Shown here in pieces: positions 14,712 through 24,479 of a stretch of DNA of 32,981 bases. Below the pieces are notes generated by a model, which had not been told where the DNA came from, ran no database searches, and saw nothing but the letters and a program-made list of their open reading frames with translations. Source of the DNA: Streptomyces sp. CoH27 (GTDB lineage: Bacteria > Actinomycetota > Actinomycetes > Streptomycetales > Streptomycetaceae); contig NZ_JAIQYY010000046.1 of NCBI RefSeq assembly GCF_020181035.1, positions 1-32,981 of the forward strand, given 5' to 3'. Numbering within the stretch: position 1 is the first letter of the stretch; every line of letters begins with the position of its first letter. The position numbers were made by a program, and so were the translations under genes.

Positions 14712-15275
14712 TCAGGCCCCCGAGCCGGCCAGCCTCTCCCGTGCCTCCATCAGCGCGAACCCCAGCAGATTCGGCCCCCGCCAGCGCGCAGGGTCGAACG
14801 CGGCCTCGTCGCTCACCGCAAGCCCGATCCCCCACACCCGGTCCACCGGACTCGCCTCCACCAGCACCCGGTCACCCGTGCCCAGCAGAAACTCCCGGAG
14901 CGCGGCGTCGGCCGCGAACTTGTGCACGCTGCCCTCGACCACGATCCGGAACCGCTCCCGCTCCCATATCGCCTCGTCGAAGCCCCGGACCAGTCGCCCG
15001 GCCTTCTTCGCCTGGGAGGGATGCCCGGCGGCCAGCACCTTGCGCTCCGCCTCCGCGTCCTCGAAGAGCCTCGCCTTGCCGGCCATCATCCAGTGCTCGG
15101 CCGTCGCGTACTCCACCCCGTCCACCACGAACGGTGACGGCCACCACTGGCTCAGACAGCTCGGGCCGATGCTGCCGTCCTTCGTCGGCCGGTGCCCCCA
15201 GAAGTGCAGGTACTTCACCCGGGCTCCGGCCCGGACCTCGCTGATCAGGGCTTCCACCCCGTCGATCTTCCCCAT
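14712..15275 (-). CDS. NADAR/YbiA-like N-glycosidase family protein
   Basis: A 187-residue protein of the NADAR (YbiA/RibX-like) family. The motifs HFWGHRP (24-30), CLSQWWPSPF (40-49), TAEHWMMAGKARLF (58-71) and VWGIGLA near the C-terminus are diagnostic. Characterised relatives hydrolyse the N-glycosidic bond of riboflavin pathway intermediates or remove ADP-ribose from nucleic acid. Which of these applies here is not visible from sequence. The ATG at 15275 (MGKIDGVEAL) gives the usual N-terminus; the frame runs ten codons further without an ATG or good ribosome site. No partner genes for riboflavin synthesis are close by, so it appears to be a stand-alone gene between the DUF4190 gene and the divergent polyamine operon. 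Confidence 0.85.
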   Translation of the reverse strand: MGKIDGVEALISEVRAGARVKYLHFWGHRPTKDGSIGPSCLSQWWPSPFVVDGVEYATAEHWMMAGKARLFEDAEAERKVLAAGHPSQAKKAGRLVRGFDEAIWERERFRIVVEGSVHKFAADAALREFLLGTGDRVLVEASPVDRVWGIGLAVSDEAAFDPARWRGPNLLGFALMEARERLAGSGA

Positions 15276-15484
15276 GCACGCGAGTCTGGCACGCACCACT
15301 GACACTCCGTCCGCCCTTTTCGGTGCCGACTCGACACCTGGTCGACAGATTCCGTCGCGTAACCAAAAGGCAACAACGGAATCACTTGTTGGAGTCCTGC
15401 TGCTCTGTCAGGATCGGCACTCAAATCGAGCTGGAGCTACGCCACCCACCCCCGGGACGGGGCCCCACGGCGGAGGAGAGCGAC
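15276..15484. promoter_or_regulatory. Divergent promoter region of the polyamine operon
   Basis: This 209-base gap must drive the polyamine operon to the right and the NADAR gene to the left. It contains an imperfect inverted repeat, AACAACGGAATCACTTGTT (near 15373-15391), and TTCCGT...ACGGAA arms at 15351-15382, in an AT-richer patch. Either could be an operator for a polyamine-responsive regulator. The ribosome site GGAGGAG lies at 15472-15478. Confidence 0.35.
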
Positions 15485-17020
15485 ATGCACAACCCGGGTA
15501 CCGCCACCCCGGAACGATTTCCCGCACAGGACCGGTTCGCCGAGGGCGCGCAGTTCATCGCCGGCCGGCCGGCCAAGGGCACCTCGGGCCGTACCCACGC
15601 CGTGGTCGACCCCGCGACGGGCGCGGAGGTGTACACCTATGAGCTGGCCGGCGCCGACGACGTCGACGCGGCCGTGGCCGCCGCGCGCGAGGCGTTCCCG
15701 GGCTGGTCCTCGGCCACTCCAGGCGAGCGCTCCGACGCCCTGCACCGCTTCGCCGCCGTGCTCGCCGACCGGGCGGAGGAGTTCGCCCGCGCCGAGTCCC
15801 TCCAGTGCGGCAAGCCGCTCAAGCTCACGCGCGAGTTCGACGTGCCGGGGACCGTCGACAACACCGCCTTCTTCGCGGGCGCCGCCCGGCACCTCCAGGG
15901 GCAGGCGGCCGCCGAGTACTCCGGTGACCACACGTCGTACGTCCGCCGGGAACCCATCGGCGTCGTGGGCTCCATCGCGCCCTGGAACTACCCCCTCCAG
16001 ATGGCCGCCTGGAAGATCCTCCCGGCGATCGCCGCGGGCAACACCATCGTGCTGAAGCCCGCCGAGCTGACCCCGCTCACCTCGCTGCTGTTCGCCCAGG
16101 CCGCCACGGACGCAGGCATCCCGGACGGTGTGATCAACGTCGTCACCGGGACCGGGAAGGAAGCGGGGGAGCATCTCATCGGGCATCCCGACGTCGCCAT
16201 GACCTCCTTCACCGGGTCCACCGCCGTCGGCAAGCGCGTCGCCGAGATCGCCACCGGCACCGTCAAGCGCCTGCATCTGGAGCTGGGCGGCAAGGCACCT
16301 TTCGTGGTCTTCGACGACGCCGATCTGGAGGCCGCCGTCCACGGCGCCGTCGCCGGGTCGCTCATCAACACCGGCCAGGACTGCACGGCCGCCACGCGCG
16401 CGTACGTGCAGCGCCCGCTGTACGAGGCGTTCGTGGCGCGGACCGCCGCGCTGATGGAGACCGTGCGGCTCGGTGACCCGTTCGCCCCCGGCACCGACCT
16501 CGGGCCGCTCGTCTCGCACGCCCAGCGGGACCGGGTCGCCGCCTTCGTGGACCGCGCGCGTGCCTACGCGCGCGTGGTGACCGGCGGCGAGGCGCCGAAG
16601 GGGGACTTGGAGAACGGCGCCTACTATCGGCCCACGCTGATCGCCGACGCCGCCCAGGACAGCGAGATCGTCCAGTCCGAGATCTTCGGGCCGGTCCTGG
16701 TCGTCCTGCCCTTCGACACCGACGACGAGGGGCTCCGGCTGGCCAACGACACCCCGTACGGCCTCGCCGCCTCCGCCTGGACCGGCAACGTCTACCGCGC
16801 GAACCGCGCCACCCGCGAGATCAAGGCGGGCTGTGTGTGGATCAACGACCACATCCCGATCATCAGCGAGATGCCCCACGGCGGATACCAGGCGTCCGGC
16901 TTCGGCAAGGACATGTCCGCCTACTCCTTCGAGGAGTACACGCAGGTCAAGCACGTAATGTTCGACAACACCGCGGTGGCCGCGAAGGACTGGCACCGCA
17001 CCGTCTTCGGGGACCGTTAG
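15485..17020 (+). CDS. Gamma-aminobutyraldehyde-type dehydrogenase
   Basis: A 511-residue NAD(P)-dependent aldehyde dehydrogenase. The fold is complete, with APWNYPLQMAAWKILPA, KPAELTPLTS, FTGSTAVGK, LELGGKAPF (general-base Glu at about 266), GQDCTAATR with catalytic Cys300, and SEIFGPVLVV. The CTAATR/WINDHIPI pattern is like bacterial aminobutyraldehyde dehydrogenases (PatD, PuuC-like), which oxidise 4-aminobutanal to GABA. The start ATG has GGAGGAG six bases upstream; upstream in-frame codons do not look like protein. It heads an operon with a polyamine-type importer and an FAD oxidase, so oxidation of the aldehyde from putrescine or its glutamyl form fits. The exact substrate is inferred from context. 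Confidence 0.88.
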   Translation: MHNPGTATPERFPAQDRFAEGAQFIAGRPAKGTSGRTHAVVDPATGAEVYTYELAGADDVDAAVAAAREAFPGWSSATPGERSDALHRFAAVLADRAEEFARAESLQCGKPLKLTREFDVPGTVDNTAFFAGAARHLQGQAAAEYSGDHTSYVRREPIGVVGSIAPWNYPLQMAAWKILPAIAAGNTIVLKPAELTPLTSLLFAQAATDAGIPDGVINVVTGTGKEAGEHLIGHPDVAMTSFTGSTAVGKRVAEIATGTVKRLHLELGGKAPFVVFDDADLEAAVHGAVAGSLINTGQDCTAATRAYVQRPLYEAFVARTAALMETVRLGDPFAPGTDLGPLVSHAQRDRVAAFVDRARAYARVVTGGEAPKGDLENGAYYRPTLIADAAQDSEIVQSEIFGPVLVVLPFDTDDEGLRLANDTPYGLAASAWTGNVYRANRATREIKAGCVWINDHIPIISEMPHGGYQASGFGKDMSAYSFEEYTQVKHVMFDNTAVAAKDWHRTVFGDR

Positions 17021-17070
17021 CCGACCGGGCCCCGACCAGGCCCACCCCTCCCGAAAGGGCAACCACGCGC

Positions 17071-18318
17071 ATGGAGCAGTACGAGCCCGGCCGCCTGACG
17101 CCGGTCGAATTCGCCGCCGTACGGCGCAGTCTGCGAACCGGCCGGGCCGCATTGACCCGCCGGTCGCTGCTGCGCGCCTCGGCCGGCGGCGCGCTCACGG
17201 TCGGCGGACTCGGGGCGCTGAGCGCCTGCGGGATCCCCGCGGCGACCAAGACGCAGGGCGGTGTGTCCGCCGACGACCACTCGGCCAAGGAGAAGGTCGT
17301 CAACTTCTCCAACTGGCCCGAGTACATCGACGTGGACGACAAGGGCAAACGCCATCCCACGCTGGACGCGTTCGCCAAACGCACCGGCATCCAGGTCACG
17401 TACACCGAGGACATCAACGACAACGACGAGTTCTTCGGCAAGATCCAGCCGCAGCTCGCCGCCGGCCAGGACACCGGCCGCGACCTCGTGGTGCTCACGG
17501 ACTGGCTGGCCGCCCGCATGATCCGGCTCGGATACGTCCAGAAGCTGGACCCGTCCAACCTGCCGCACGCCTTCGCCAACCTGTCGGACCAGTTCCGCGC
17601 CCCCGACTGGGACCCGGGCCGCGCCTACTCGTACCCCTGGCAGGGCATCTCGACCGTCATCGCCTACAACAAGAAGGCGCTCGACGGCATCGAGGTGAAG
17701 TCCGTCTCCGACCTGCTCGACAACCCCAAGCTCAAGGGCCGGGTCGGCTTCCTGACCGAGATGCGCGACAGCATCGGCATGACCATGCTCGACATGGGCA
17801 AGGACCCGGCGAAGTTCAAGGGCGACGACTTCGACGCAGTGATCGCCCGCCTTCAGAAGGCCGTCGACAAGGGCCAGATCCGCCGCTTCACCGGCAACGA
17901 CTACACGTCCGACCTCACCAAGGGCGACTTCGCCGCCTGTCTCGCCTGGGGCGGTGACATCGTCCAGCTCCAGGCGGACAGCCCGGACGTCGGCTACGTC
18001 ATCCCGGACGCCGGCTACATGACGTCGACGGACAACCTGCTCATCCCCAACAAGGCGCGCCACAAGACCAACGCCGAGCGGCTCATCGACTACTACTACG
18101 AGCCCGAGCCCGCCGCCGAGCTGGCCGCCTACATCAACTACGTGAGCCCCGTCGCCGGAGTGCAGCCCTATCTTGCGAAGATCGACGCGTCGGCGGCGAA
18201 GAACCCGCTGATCATTCCCGACAAGGCCATGCAGGCCAAGGGCCATGCCTTCCGCGCGCTGACGCAGGCGGAAGAGACGGCCTACCAGCAGAAGTTCTCG
18301 AAGCTCACAGGGGCGTGA
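17071..18318 (+). CDS. Polyamine ABC transporter substrate-binding lipoprotein (PotD-like)
   Basis: A 415-residue periplasmic-binding-type protein. The N-terminus has TRRSLLRASAGGAL (from residue 29), a twin-arginine signal, and lipobox LSAC with Cys53, so it is probably a Tat-exported lipoprotein on the outer face of the membrane. The mature part starts VVNFSNWPEYID, the typical PotD/PotF opening, with FGKIQPQLAAGQ, YPWQGISTVIAYNK and CLAWGGDIVQLQADSPDVGYVIPDAG divided along the ligand cleft. It would bind putrescine, spermidine or a related amine and deliver it to the permeases. The ATG at 17071 follows AAAGGG at about 12 bases. The ATPase gene follows with only five bases between. Confidence 0.9.
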   Translation: MEQYEPGRLTPVEFAAVRRSLRTGRAALTRRSLLRASAGGALTVGGLGALSACGIPAATKTQGGVSADDHSAKEKVVNFSNWPEYIDVDDKGKRHPTLDAFAKRTGIQVTYTEDINDNDEFFGKIQPQLAAGQDTGRDLVVLTDWLAARMIRLGYVQKLDPSNLPHAFANLSDQFRAPDWDPGRAYSYPWQGISTVIAYNKKALDGIEVKSVSDLLDNPKLKGRVGFLTEMRDSIGMTMLDMGKDPAKFKGDDFDAVIARLQKAVDKGQIRRFTGNDYTSDLTKGDFAACLAWGGDIVQLQADSPDVGYVIPDAGYMTSTDNLLIPNKARHKTNAERLIDYYYEPEPAAELAAYINYVSPVAGVQPYLAKIDASAAKNPLIIPDKAMQAKGHAFRALTQAEETAYQQKFSKLTGA

Positions 18319-18323
18319 CGACG

Positions 18324-19474
<1,151 letters not shown>

Positions 19475-19475
<1 letters not shown>

Positions 19476-20410
19476 TGTCGACCCTCACCGAAGCCGAGGC
19501 GCCACCGCCTCTCGCGCCCACCGCACCGGAGACCAAGCCCGCGCGGAGGCGCGGCCGGTTCACCCCGTACTGGCTGCTGCTGCCCGGCCTGCTCTGGCTG
19601 ATCGTCTTCTTCGCGCTGCCGATGATCTACCAGGCCTCCACGTCCGTGCAGACGGGGTCGCTGGAGGAGGGCTACAAGGTCACCTGGCACTTCGCGACCT
19701 ACTGGGACGCGCTGAGCGAGTACTGGCCGCAGTTCCTGCGGTCCGTCTTCTACGCGGCCGCCGCCACCGTGCTGTGCCTGCTGCTCGGCTACCCGCTGGC
19801 GTATCTGATCGCCTTCCGCGCGGGCCGCTGGCGGAACCTGATCATGATCCTGGTGATCGCGCCGTTCTTCACCAGCTTCCTGATCCGCACCCTGGCCTGG
19901 AAGACGATCCTCGCCGACAACGGCCCCGTCGTGCACACCCTGAACTCGCTGCACATCCTGGACCTCACCAACTGGCTGGGCTGGACGGCCGGCGACCGTG
20001 TCCTCGCCACCCCGCTGGCCGTGGTGTGCGGACTGACGTACAACTTCCTGCCGTTCATGATCCTGCCGCTGTACACCTCGCTGGAGCGGATCGACGGACG
20101 GCTGCACGAGGCGGCCGGCGATCTGTACGCCAGGCCGTGGACCACCTTCCGCAAGGTGACCTTCCCGCTGTCGATGCCCGGCGTCGTCTCCGGAACGCTG
20201 CTGACGTTCATCCCGGCGGCCGGTGACTACGTCAACTCCGAACTGCTCGGCTCGACCGACACCCGCATGATCGGCAACGTGATCCAGACGCAGTTCCTGC
20301 GCATTCTGGACTACCCGACCGCGGCTGCCCTCTCCTTCATCCTCATGGCCGCCATCCTGGCCATGGTCACGATCTACATCCGCCGGGCGGGGACGGAGGA
20401 CCTGGTCTAA
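19475..20410 (+). CDS. Polyamine ABC transporter permease (PotB-like)
   Basis: A 311-residue inner-membrane permease. After a 30-residue charged N-terminus it has about six membrane segments, beginning with YWLLLPGLLWLIVFFALP. The EAA loop is at RLHEAAGDLYARPWTTFRKVTFPL, which contacts the ATPase. FFTSFLIRTLAWK is the usual PotB second-loop signature. The start overlaps the ATPase stop by one base. It pairs with the next permease to form the channel. Confidence 0.92.
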
Positions 20411-21211
20411 ATGCCCTTCGTCAACTGGCTCAAGCGTCATCTCGTCGTCATGGCGGGAATCCTGACGCTCGCGTATCTCCTGCTGCCGAACGTCATCGTC
20501 ACGGTGTTCTCCTTCAACAAGCCGAAGGGGCGCTTCAACTACGCGTGGCAGCAGTTCTCGCTGGACGCCTGGAAGCAGCCGTGCGGGGTCGCCGACATGT
20601 GCGGCTCGCTGTCCCTCAGCCTCCAGATCGCCGTCTGGGCGACGGTCGGCGCCACGATCCTCGGCACGATGATCGCGTTCGCGCTGGTCCGGTACCGCTT
20701 CCGCGCGCGCGGCGCCGTCAACTCGCTGATCTTCCTGCCGATGGCGATGCCCGAGGTCGTCATGGCCGCCTCGCTGCTCACCCTGTTCCTCAACATGGGC
20801 GCCCAGCTGGGCTTCTACACGATCCTCATCGCGCACATCATGTTCTGTCTCAGCTTCGTCGTCACCGCGGTCAAGGCGCGCGTGATGTCGATGGACCCGC
20901 GCCTGGAGGAGGCCGCCCGGGACCTGTACGCCGGCCCCGTGCAGACCTTCGTGCGGGTCACCCTGCCGATCGCGGCACCGGGTATCGCCGCGGGCGCGCT
21001 GCTGTCGTTCGCGCTCTCCTTCGACGACTTCATCATCACGAACTTCAACGCCGGCTCGACCGTCACCTTCCCGATGTTCGTGTGGGGTTCGGCGCAGCGC
21101 GGAACTCCGGTCCAGATCAATGTGATCGGTACGGCCATGTTCCTCGTCGCCGTTCTCATCACGCTGTTCTCGATGCTCGTCACCGATCGCCGTAACAACC
21201 AGAAGGCATAG
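20411..21211 (+). CDS. Polyamine ABC transporter permease (PotC-like)
   Basis: A 266-residue permease starting at the base right after the preceding stop, without any gap. It has about six membrane segments. PNVIVTVFSFNKPKGRFNY is the PotC-type first outside loop, and the EAA loop reads LEEAARDLYAGPVQTFVRVT. SFALSFDDFIITNF is a PotC hallmark. No independent ribosome site is evident, so it is probably translated by ribosomes finishing the previous gene. The importer set (binding protein, ATPase, two permeases) is complete. Confidence 0.92.
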   Translation: MPFVNWLKRHLVVMAGILTLAYLLLPNVIVTVFSFNKPKGRFNYAWQQFSLDAWKQPCGVADMCGSLSLSLQIAVWATVGATILGTMIAFALVRYRFRARGAVNSLIFLPMAMPEVVMAASLLTLFLNMGAQLGFYTILIAHIMFCLSFVVTAVKARVMSMDPRLEEAARDLYAGPVQTFVRVTLPIAAPGIAAGALLSFALSFDDFIITNFNAGSTVTFPMFVWGSAQRGTPVQINVIGTAMFLVAVLITLFSMLVTDRRNNQKA

Positions 21212-21261
21212 GCCTTTTCAGAACGGCCTTCTCGGAAAGTCCTCTGTAGGGAGTTGAAATC

Positions 21262-22692
21262 ATGGCCCCAAGCGCCATGAGTCGTGGCAAAGACAACTGG
21301 ATCGCTTCTCTCTCCGAAGCCCAGCCCGTGCCGTACTGGCTGGAAGACCCCGGCAAGCCCCACCCCGAACCCGCCCTCACCGGCACCGACATCTGCGACC
21401 TGCTGGTCGTCGGCGGCGGCTACAGCGGGCTGTGGACCGCGCTCAACGCCAAAGAGCGCGATCCGCAGCGGGACGTGGTCCTGCTGGAAGGCCGCGAGGT
21501 GGGCTGGGCCGCCTCCGGCCGCAACGGCGGCTTCTGCGCCGCCTCGCTCACCCATGGCCTGCCCAACGGCCTGACCCGCTGGCCCGGCGAGATCGGGACG
21601 CTGGAGGAGCTGGGCCGGCGCAACCTCGACGAGATCGAGGCCGCGCTCGCCCGGCACGGCATCGACTGCGACTTCGAGCGCACCGGCGAGATCGACGTCG
21701 CCACCGAGACCTACCAGGCCTGGGAGCTGAAGGACTGGCACCGGGAGCTGGCGGAGCAGGGCCTCGCCGACGGCATCGAGTTCCTGGACGCCGACGCCGT
21801 GCGCGAGCAGGTGCACTCGCCCACCTTCGAGGCGGGCCTGTGGGACCGCCGGGGCGTGGCCATGCTGCATCCCGCGAAGCTGGCCTGGGGCCTGAAGAAG
21901 GCGTGCCTGAAGCTCGGGGTGCGGGTGTACGAGCACACTCCCGCCCTGACGTTGAAGCAGTACGGCGCCGGGATGGCCGTACGCACCCCGTACGGCGCGG
22001 TCCGCGCCCGCCAGGTCGCGCTCGGCACGAACATCTTCCCGAGCCTGCTGCGCCGCGTGCGCTCCTACACCGTCCCGGTCTACGACTACGCGCTGATGAC
22101 CGAGCCGTTGAGCGCCGACCAGATGGCGGAGATCGGCTGGAAGAACCGACAGGGCCTCGGGGATTCGGCGAACCAGTTCCACTACTTCCGGCTGTCCGCC
22201 GACAACCGGATCCTGTGGGGCGGCTACGACGCGATCCACCACTACGGCGGCCGGGTGCGCGCGGAGTACGACGACCGGCCGGAGACGTACGCCAAACTCG
22301 CGGGCCACTTCTTCGGCTGCTTCCCGCAGCTGGAGGGCGTCCGCTTCACCCACGCCTGGGGCGGTGCGATCGACACCTGCTCGCGCTTCTCGGCGTTCTT
22401 CGGCACGGCGCACCAGGGGAGGGTCGCGTACGCGGCGGGCTACACCGGCCTGGGTGTGGGTGCGACCCGGTTCGGCGCGGACGTGATGCTGGACCTGCTC
22501 GACGGGGAGCGCACCGAGCGGACCGAGCTGGAGATGGTCCGCAAGAAGCCGCTGCCGTTCCCGCCGGAGCCGTTCGCCTGGACGGGGATCGCCCTGACCA
22601 AGTGGTCCCTGGCCCGCGCGGACGCGCACGGCGGCCGCCGCAATCTGTGGCTGCGGACCATGGACCGGCTGGGGCTGGGCTTCGACAGCTGA
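21262..22692 (+). CDS. FAD-dependent amine oxidoreductase (PuuB/DadA-like)
   Basis: A 476-residue flavoenzyme of the DAO family. The FAD motif VVGGGYSGLWTA is at 49-60 (GGGYSG at 51-56), with EGREVGWAASGRNGG after it, the GR-NGG signature of gamma-glutamylputrescine oxidase-like enzymes. The C-terminal AAGYTGLGVGATRFGADVMLD closes the FAD site. Enzymes of this class oxidise an amine to an aldehyde, making peroxide and ammonia. The aldehyde would be the substrate of the dehydrogenase at the head of the operon. The ATG at 21262 has AGGGAG upstream, 50 bases after the permease stop. Whether the substrate is free or glutamylated putrescine is undecided, because no glutamyl-polyamine synthetase gene is in the window. 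Confidence 0.87.
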   Translation: MAPSAMSRGKDNWIASLSEAQPVPYWLEDPGKPHPEPALTGTDICDLLVVGGGYSGLWTALNAKERDPQRDVVLLEGREVGWAASGRNGGFCAASLTHGLPNGLTRWPGEIGTLEELGRRNLDEIEAALARHGIDCDFERTGEIDVATETYQAWELKDWHRELAEQGLADGIEFLDADAVREQVHSPTFEAGLWDRRGVAMLHPAKLAWGLKKACLKLGVRVYEHTPALTLKQYGAGMAVRTPYGAVRARQVALGTNIFPSLLRRVRSYTVPVYDYALMTEPLSADQMAEIGWKNRQGLGDSANQFHYFRLSADNRILWGGYDAIHHYGGRVRAEYDDRPETYAKLAGHFFGCFPQLEGVRFTHAWGGAIDTCSRFSAFFGTAHQGRVAYAAGYTGLGVGATRFGADVMLDLLDGERTERTELEMVRKKPLPFPPEPFAWTGIALTKWSLARADAHGGRRNLWLRTMDRLGLGFDS

Positions 22693-22830
22693 GGTCTTTT
22701 ACGTGGTCCTCATGGCGACGTCAAGCCACGAATTTCCGGAGCATGACGCTGCTCCCGCGTTCCGGCGTACTGGATGCACGGGCCTCACCGGGAGGCACCG
22801 ACTTCCACCCGGAATCAGCAGGAGAAGATC

Positions 22831-23130
22831 ATGAGCCGTATCACCCGCATCATCCGCAAGGACGACGACTCCCGTGCCGAGCGGCCCAGGCGCCGTCTGG
22901 GTCTGGCGACCGCGGTGGCCTCCGCCGTCGTCGTCGCCGGAGGCGTCATGGTCCCGGCCGTGGCCGCCTCGGCGGCGCCGATGCACCAGCCGGCCGCGGT
23001 GACCATGGCTCCCCGGCACGACCACCACCACGACGGGGACGACTGGGACCACTGGGAGCATCACCACCACTGGCACTACTGGCACTACTTCTGGAACTGG
23101 GACCACGACTGCTGGGAGTGGGGCTGGTGA
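22831..23130 (+). CDS. Small secreted His/Trp-rich peptide
   Basis: A 99-residue protein with a basic N-terminus (RPRRR) and a signal peptide (ATAVASAVVVAGGVMVPAVA, cut probably near ASA-AP at about 48-49). The mature 50 residues hold about 13 His, 9 Trp and 7 Asp and a single Cys, in runs such as HDHHHDGDDWDHWEHHHH and WHYWHYFWNW. Such composition suggests binding of a divalent metal or heme outside the cell, but I know no named family. The ATG follows AGGAGA at five bases. The 138-base gap after the oxidase gene separates it from the polyamine operon, so it may have its own promoter. Codon use agrees with neighbours, and the clear signal peptide supports a real gene. Confidence 0.78.
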   Translation: MSRITRIIRKDDDSRAERPRRRLGLATAVASAVVVAGGVMVPAVAASAAPMHQPAAVTMAPRHDHHHDGDDWDHWEHHHHWHYWHYFWNWDHDCWEWGW

Positions 23131-23190
23131 CCACCCCGGATGGTGACCCAGGTCACTCCAAGGGGGACGCGGAACCCGCGTAATGCCCCC

Positions 23191-23252
23191 GGAAGGCCTC
23201 CCTCTCTCCTGCTGACGCGACCGCGTCGACAGAAAGAGTGGGGAGGCCTTCT
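23191..23252 (+). promoter_or_regulatory. Hairpin sequestering a ribosome-binding site
   Basis: Perfect arms GAAGGCCTCCC (23192-23202) and GGGAGGCCTTC (23241-23251) extend by wobble pairs at both ends. The right arm includes the ribosome site GGGAGG of the gene starting at 23255. Inside the loop is a second small stem, GACGCG/CGCGTC (23214-23227). It may be a translational switch, or a terminator for the His/Trp-rich peptide gene. Confidence 0.6.
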
Positions 23253-23254
23253 TG

Positions 23255-23712
23255 ATGACTGGGGCGAAGACGGCCGTCGAATGGCTGGCATCCGTCGCAC
23301 CGGACCCCGAGGCCTGCCGCTGGGCATGGGAGCGCAATCCCGACGAGGTCGCGCTGCTGCCGCCGGCAAGGCCTGGGACGTCCTGATCCTGCCCGGTGGC
23401 CTCGGCTGTCCGACCCTGGACGTGCTCATCCGGGTGCTCGACCGGCCTGGCCCGGTACTCGTCGACTCCGGCGACCACCGGGTCGGGTTCTTCGTGCCGC
23501 CCGGCACCGCGGCCCGCTGGGTCGGTACCCGCATCCGCACCGCCGGGCCCGGCACCTGGATCGTCGTGCCGTACCCGGGCCGGGTGACCCAGGGTGTGCG
23601 CTGGCTGGTGCCGCCGGACGGCTCGGGCACACTGACCGATCCCGCGCTGCTGGAGCTGGCCATGCACGAGGCGGCGGCGGGGCTCGCCAGGGGCGGGGGC
23701 GGGGGCGGCTAG
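23255..23712 (+). pseudogene. Conserved hypothetical protein gene, frameshifted
   Basis: The ATG at 23255, eight bases after GGGGAGG, opens MTGAKTAVEWLASVAPDPEA...NPDEVALLP and then falls out of frame near 23356-23366. Beyond that point a different frame continues as GKAWDVLILPGGLG, VLVDSGDHRVGFFVPPGTAARW and PGTWIVVPYPGR, to a TAG at 23712. One missing base in the CCGCCGGC stretch explains the change: with it restored the join reads LLPAGKAWDVL and the product is about 152 residues. I recall similar streptomycete proteins of this length but no function. The VPPGTAARW/GTWIVVPYPGR pattern hints at a bifunctional primase-polymerase-like N-terminal fold, which is weak. It may be a pseudogene or a sequence error. 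It ends overlapping the convergent PAP2 gene by four bases. Confidence 0.7.
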
Positions 23713-24479
23713 TGCCGGGGCCGCGCAGGACGCCCCAGATCTTCCTCGCGCTGCCGGCCGTACCCGGTGTCACCGCGCTCTCTGCACCCGCAACCGGGAA
23801 TTGCGGACGTACTGAGACTCGTGCTTCGGCCGGCACCCGGCACCAGGGACAGGGCGGTCAGCAGCACGGTGGACAGACACCAGCTGGCCACCACGTCCAG
23901 CGGCCAGTGATAGCCGTGCCGGACCAGGCCGTACGACACCCCGAGGACCAGGGCCGTGCAGCAGGCGACCAGCCGACGGCGGGCGGCCGCCGAACCCAGC
24001 CAGGGCAGCAGGAGCAGGGTCGCGGAGCCGTAGGCGACGGCCGCGGTCGCCGTATGGCCGGAGGGGAAATAGCCGACGGCCGGGGGCATCACGGGGGTCC
24101 CCGGCCGGGCGGTCCAGTCCTTGAGGGGGATGACGATCGCCGGGACCAGCGCCATCAGGACGGCCGCGGCGAGCGGCGGCAGCCACCAGCGCTCCGTACC
24201 GGCGTCATGGCCTCGCCCGAGGACGTACACGATGGCGAAGAGGAGGACCGGGACGGCGACTTGAACGTTGCCGAGGCAGGAGAGGATCTCGGAGAACCGG
24301 CCGCCCGGGTGCACGAGCGCCCCGCTGACCCGGGCGTCCAGCCGCAGCAGCGGGCCGTGCGTCACGACCTGCCAGGTGAGCAGGGCGAGCAGCACGGCCG
24401 GGAGGACGAGCAGCGGGGCACGGCGGACGACGGTCGACACAGCGCCCAGCTTCTCAGGTCCGCTTGGAGTATGTCGCAT
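23709..24479 (-). CDS. PAP2-family membrane phosphatase
   Basis: A 256-residue integral membrane phosphatase with about six hydrophobic segments. The three PAP2 motifs are complete: K120-DWTA-R125P, PSGH at 139-142, and R187HGYH191WPLD195. Enzymes of this family remove phosphate from phosphatidic acid, undecaprenyl or other polyprenyl pyrophosphates, with the active site outside the membrane. The start ATG at 24479 is chosen because TTGGAG lies seven bases upstream; an ATG at 24485 has no ribosome site. Both start and ribosome site lie inside a perfect hairpin, suggesting translational control. The C-terminal 45 residues (after LSLVPGAG) are charged and unlike the family, and may have been altered by local rearrangement at the shared CTAG stop. 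Substrate is unknown. Confidence 0.85.
   Translation of the reverse strand: MRHTPSGPEKLGAVSTVVRRAPLLVLPAVLLALLTWQVVTHGPLLRLDARVSGALVHPGGRFSEILSCLGNVQVAVPVLLFAIVYVLGRGHDAGTERWWLPPLAAAVLMALVPAIVIPLKDWTARPGTPVMPPAVGYFPSGHTATAAVAYGSATLLLLPWLGSAAARRRLVACCTALVLGVSYGLVRHGYHWPLDVVASWCLSTVLLTALSLVPGAGRSTSLSTSAIPGCGCRERGDTGYGRQREEDLGRPARPRH

Noticed and set aside
23140..23254. Alternative start of the 23712-ending frame at 23140
   Set aside because: The first 70 residues in this frame are Arg/Gly-rich noise covering the hairpin; the real N-terminus is in another frame from 23255.
23709..23717. CTAGTGCCG shared with the end of the 213-bp element
   Set aside because: Only nine bases match and there is no second terminal repeat nearby; could be chance or a worn remnant.
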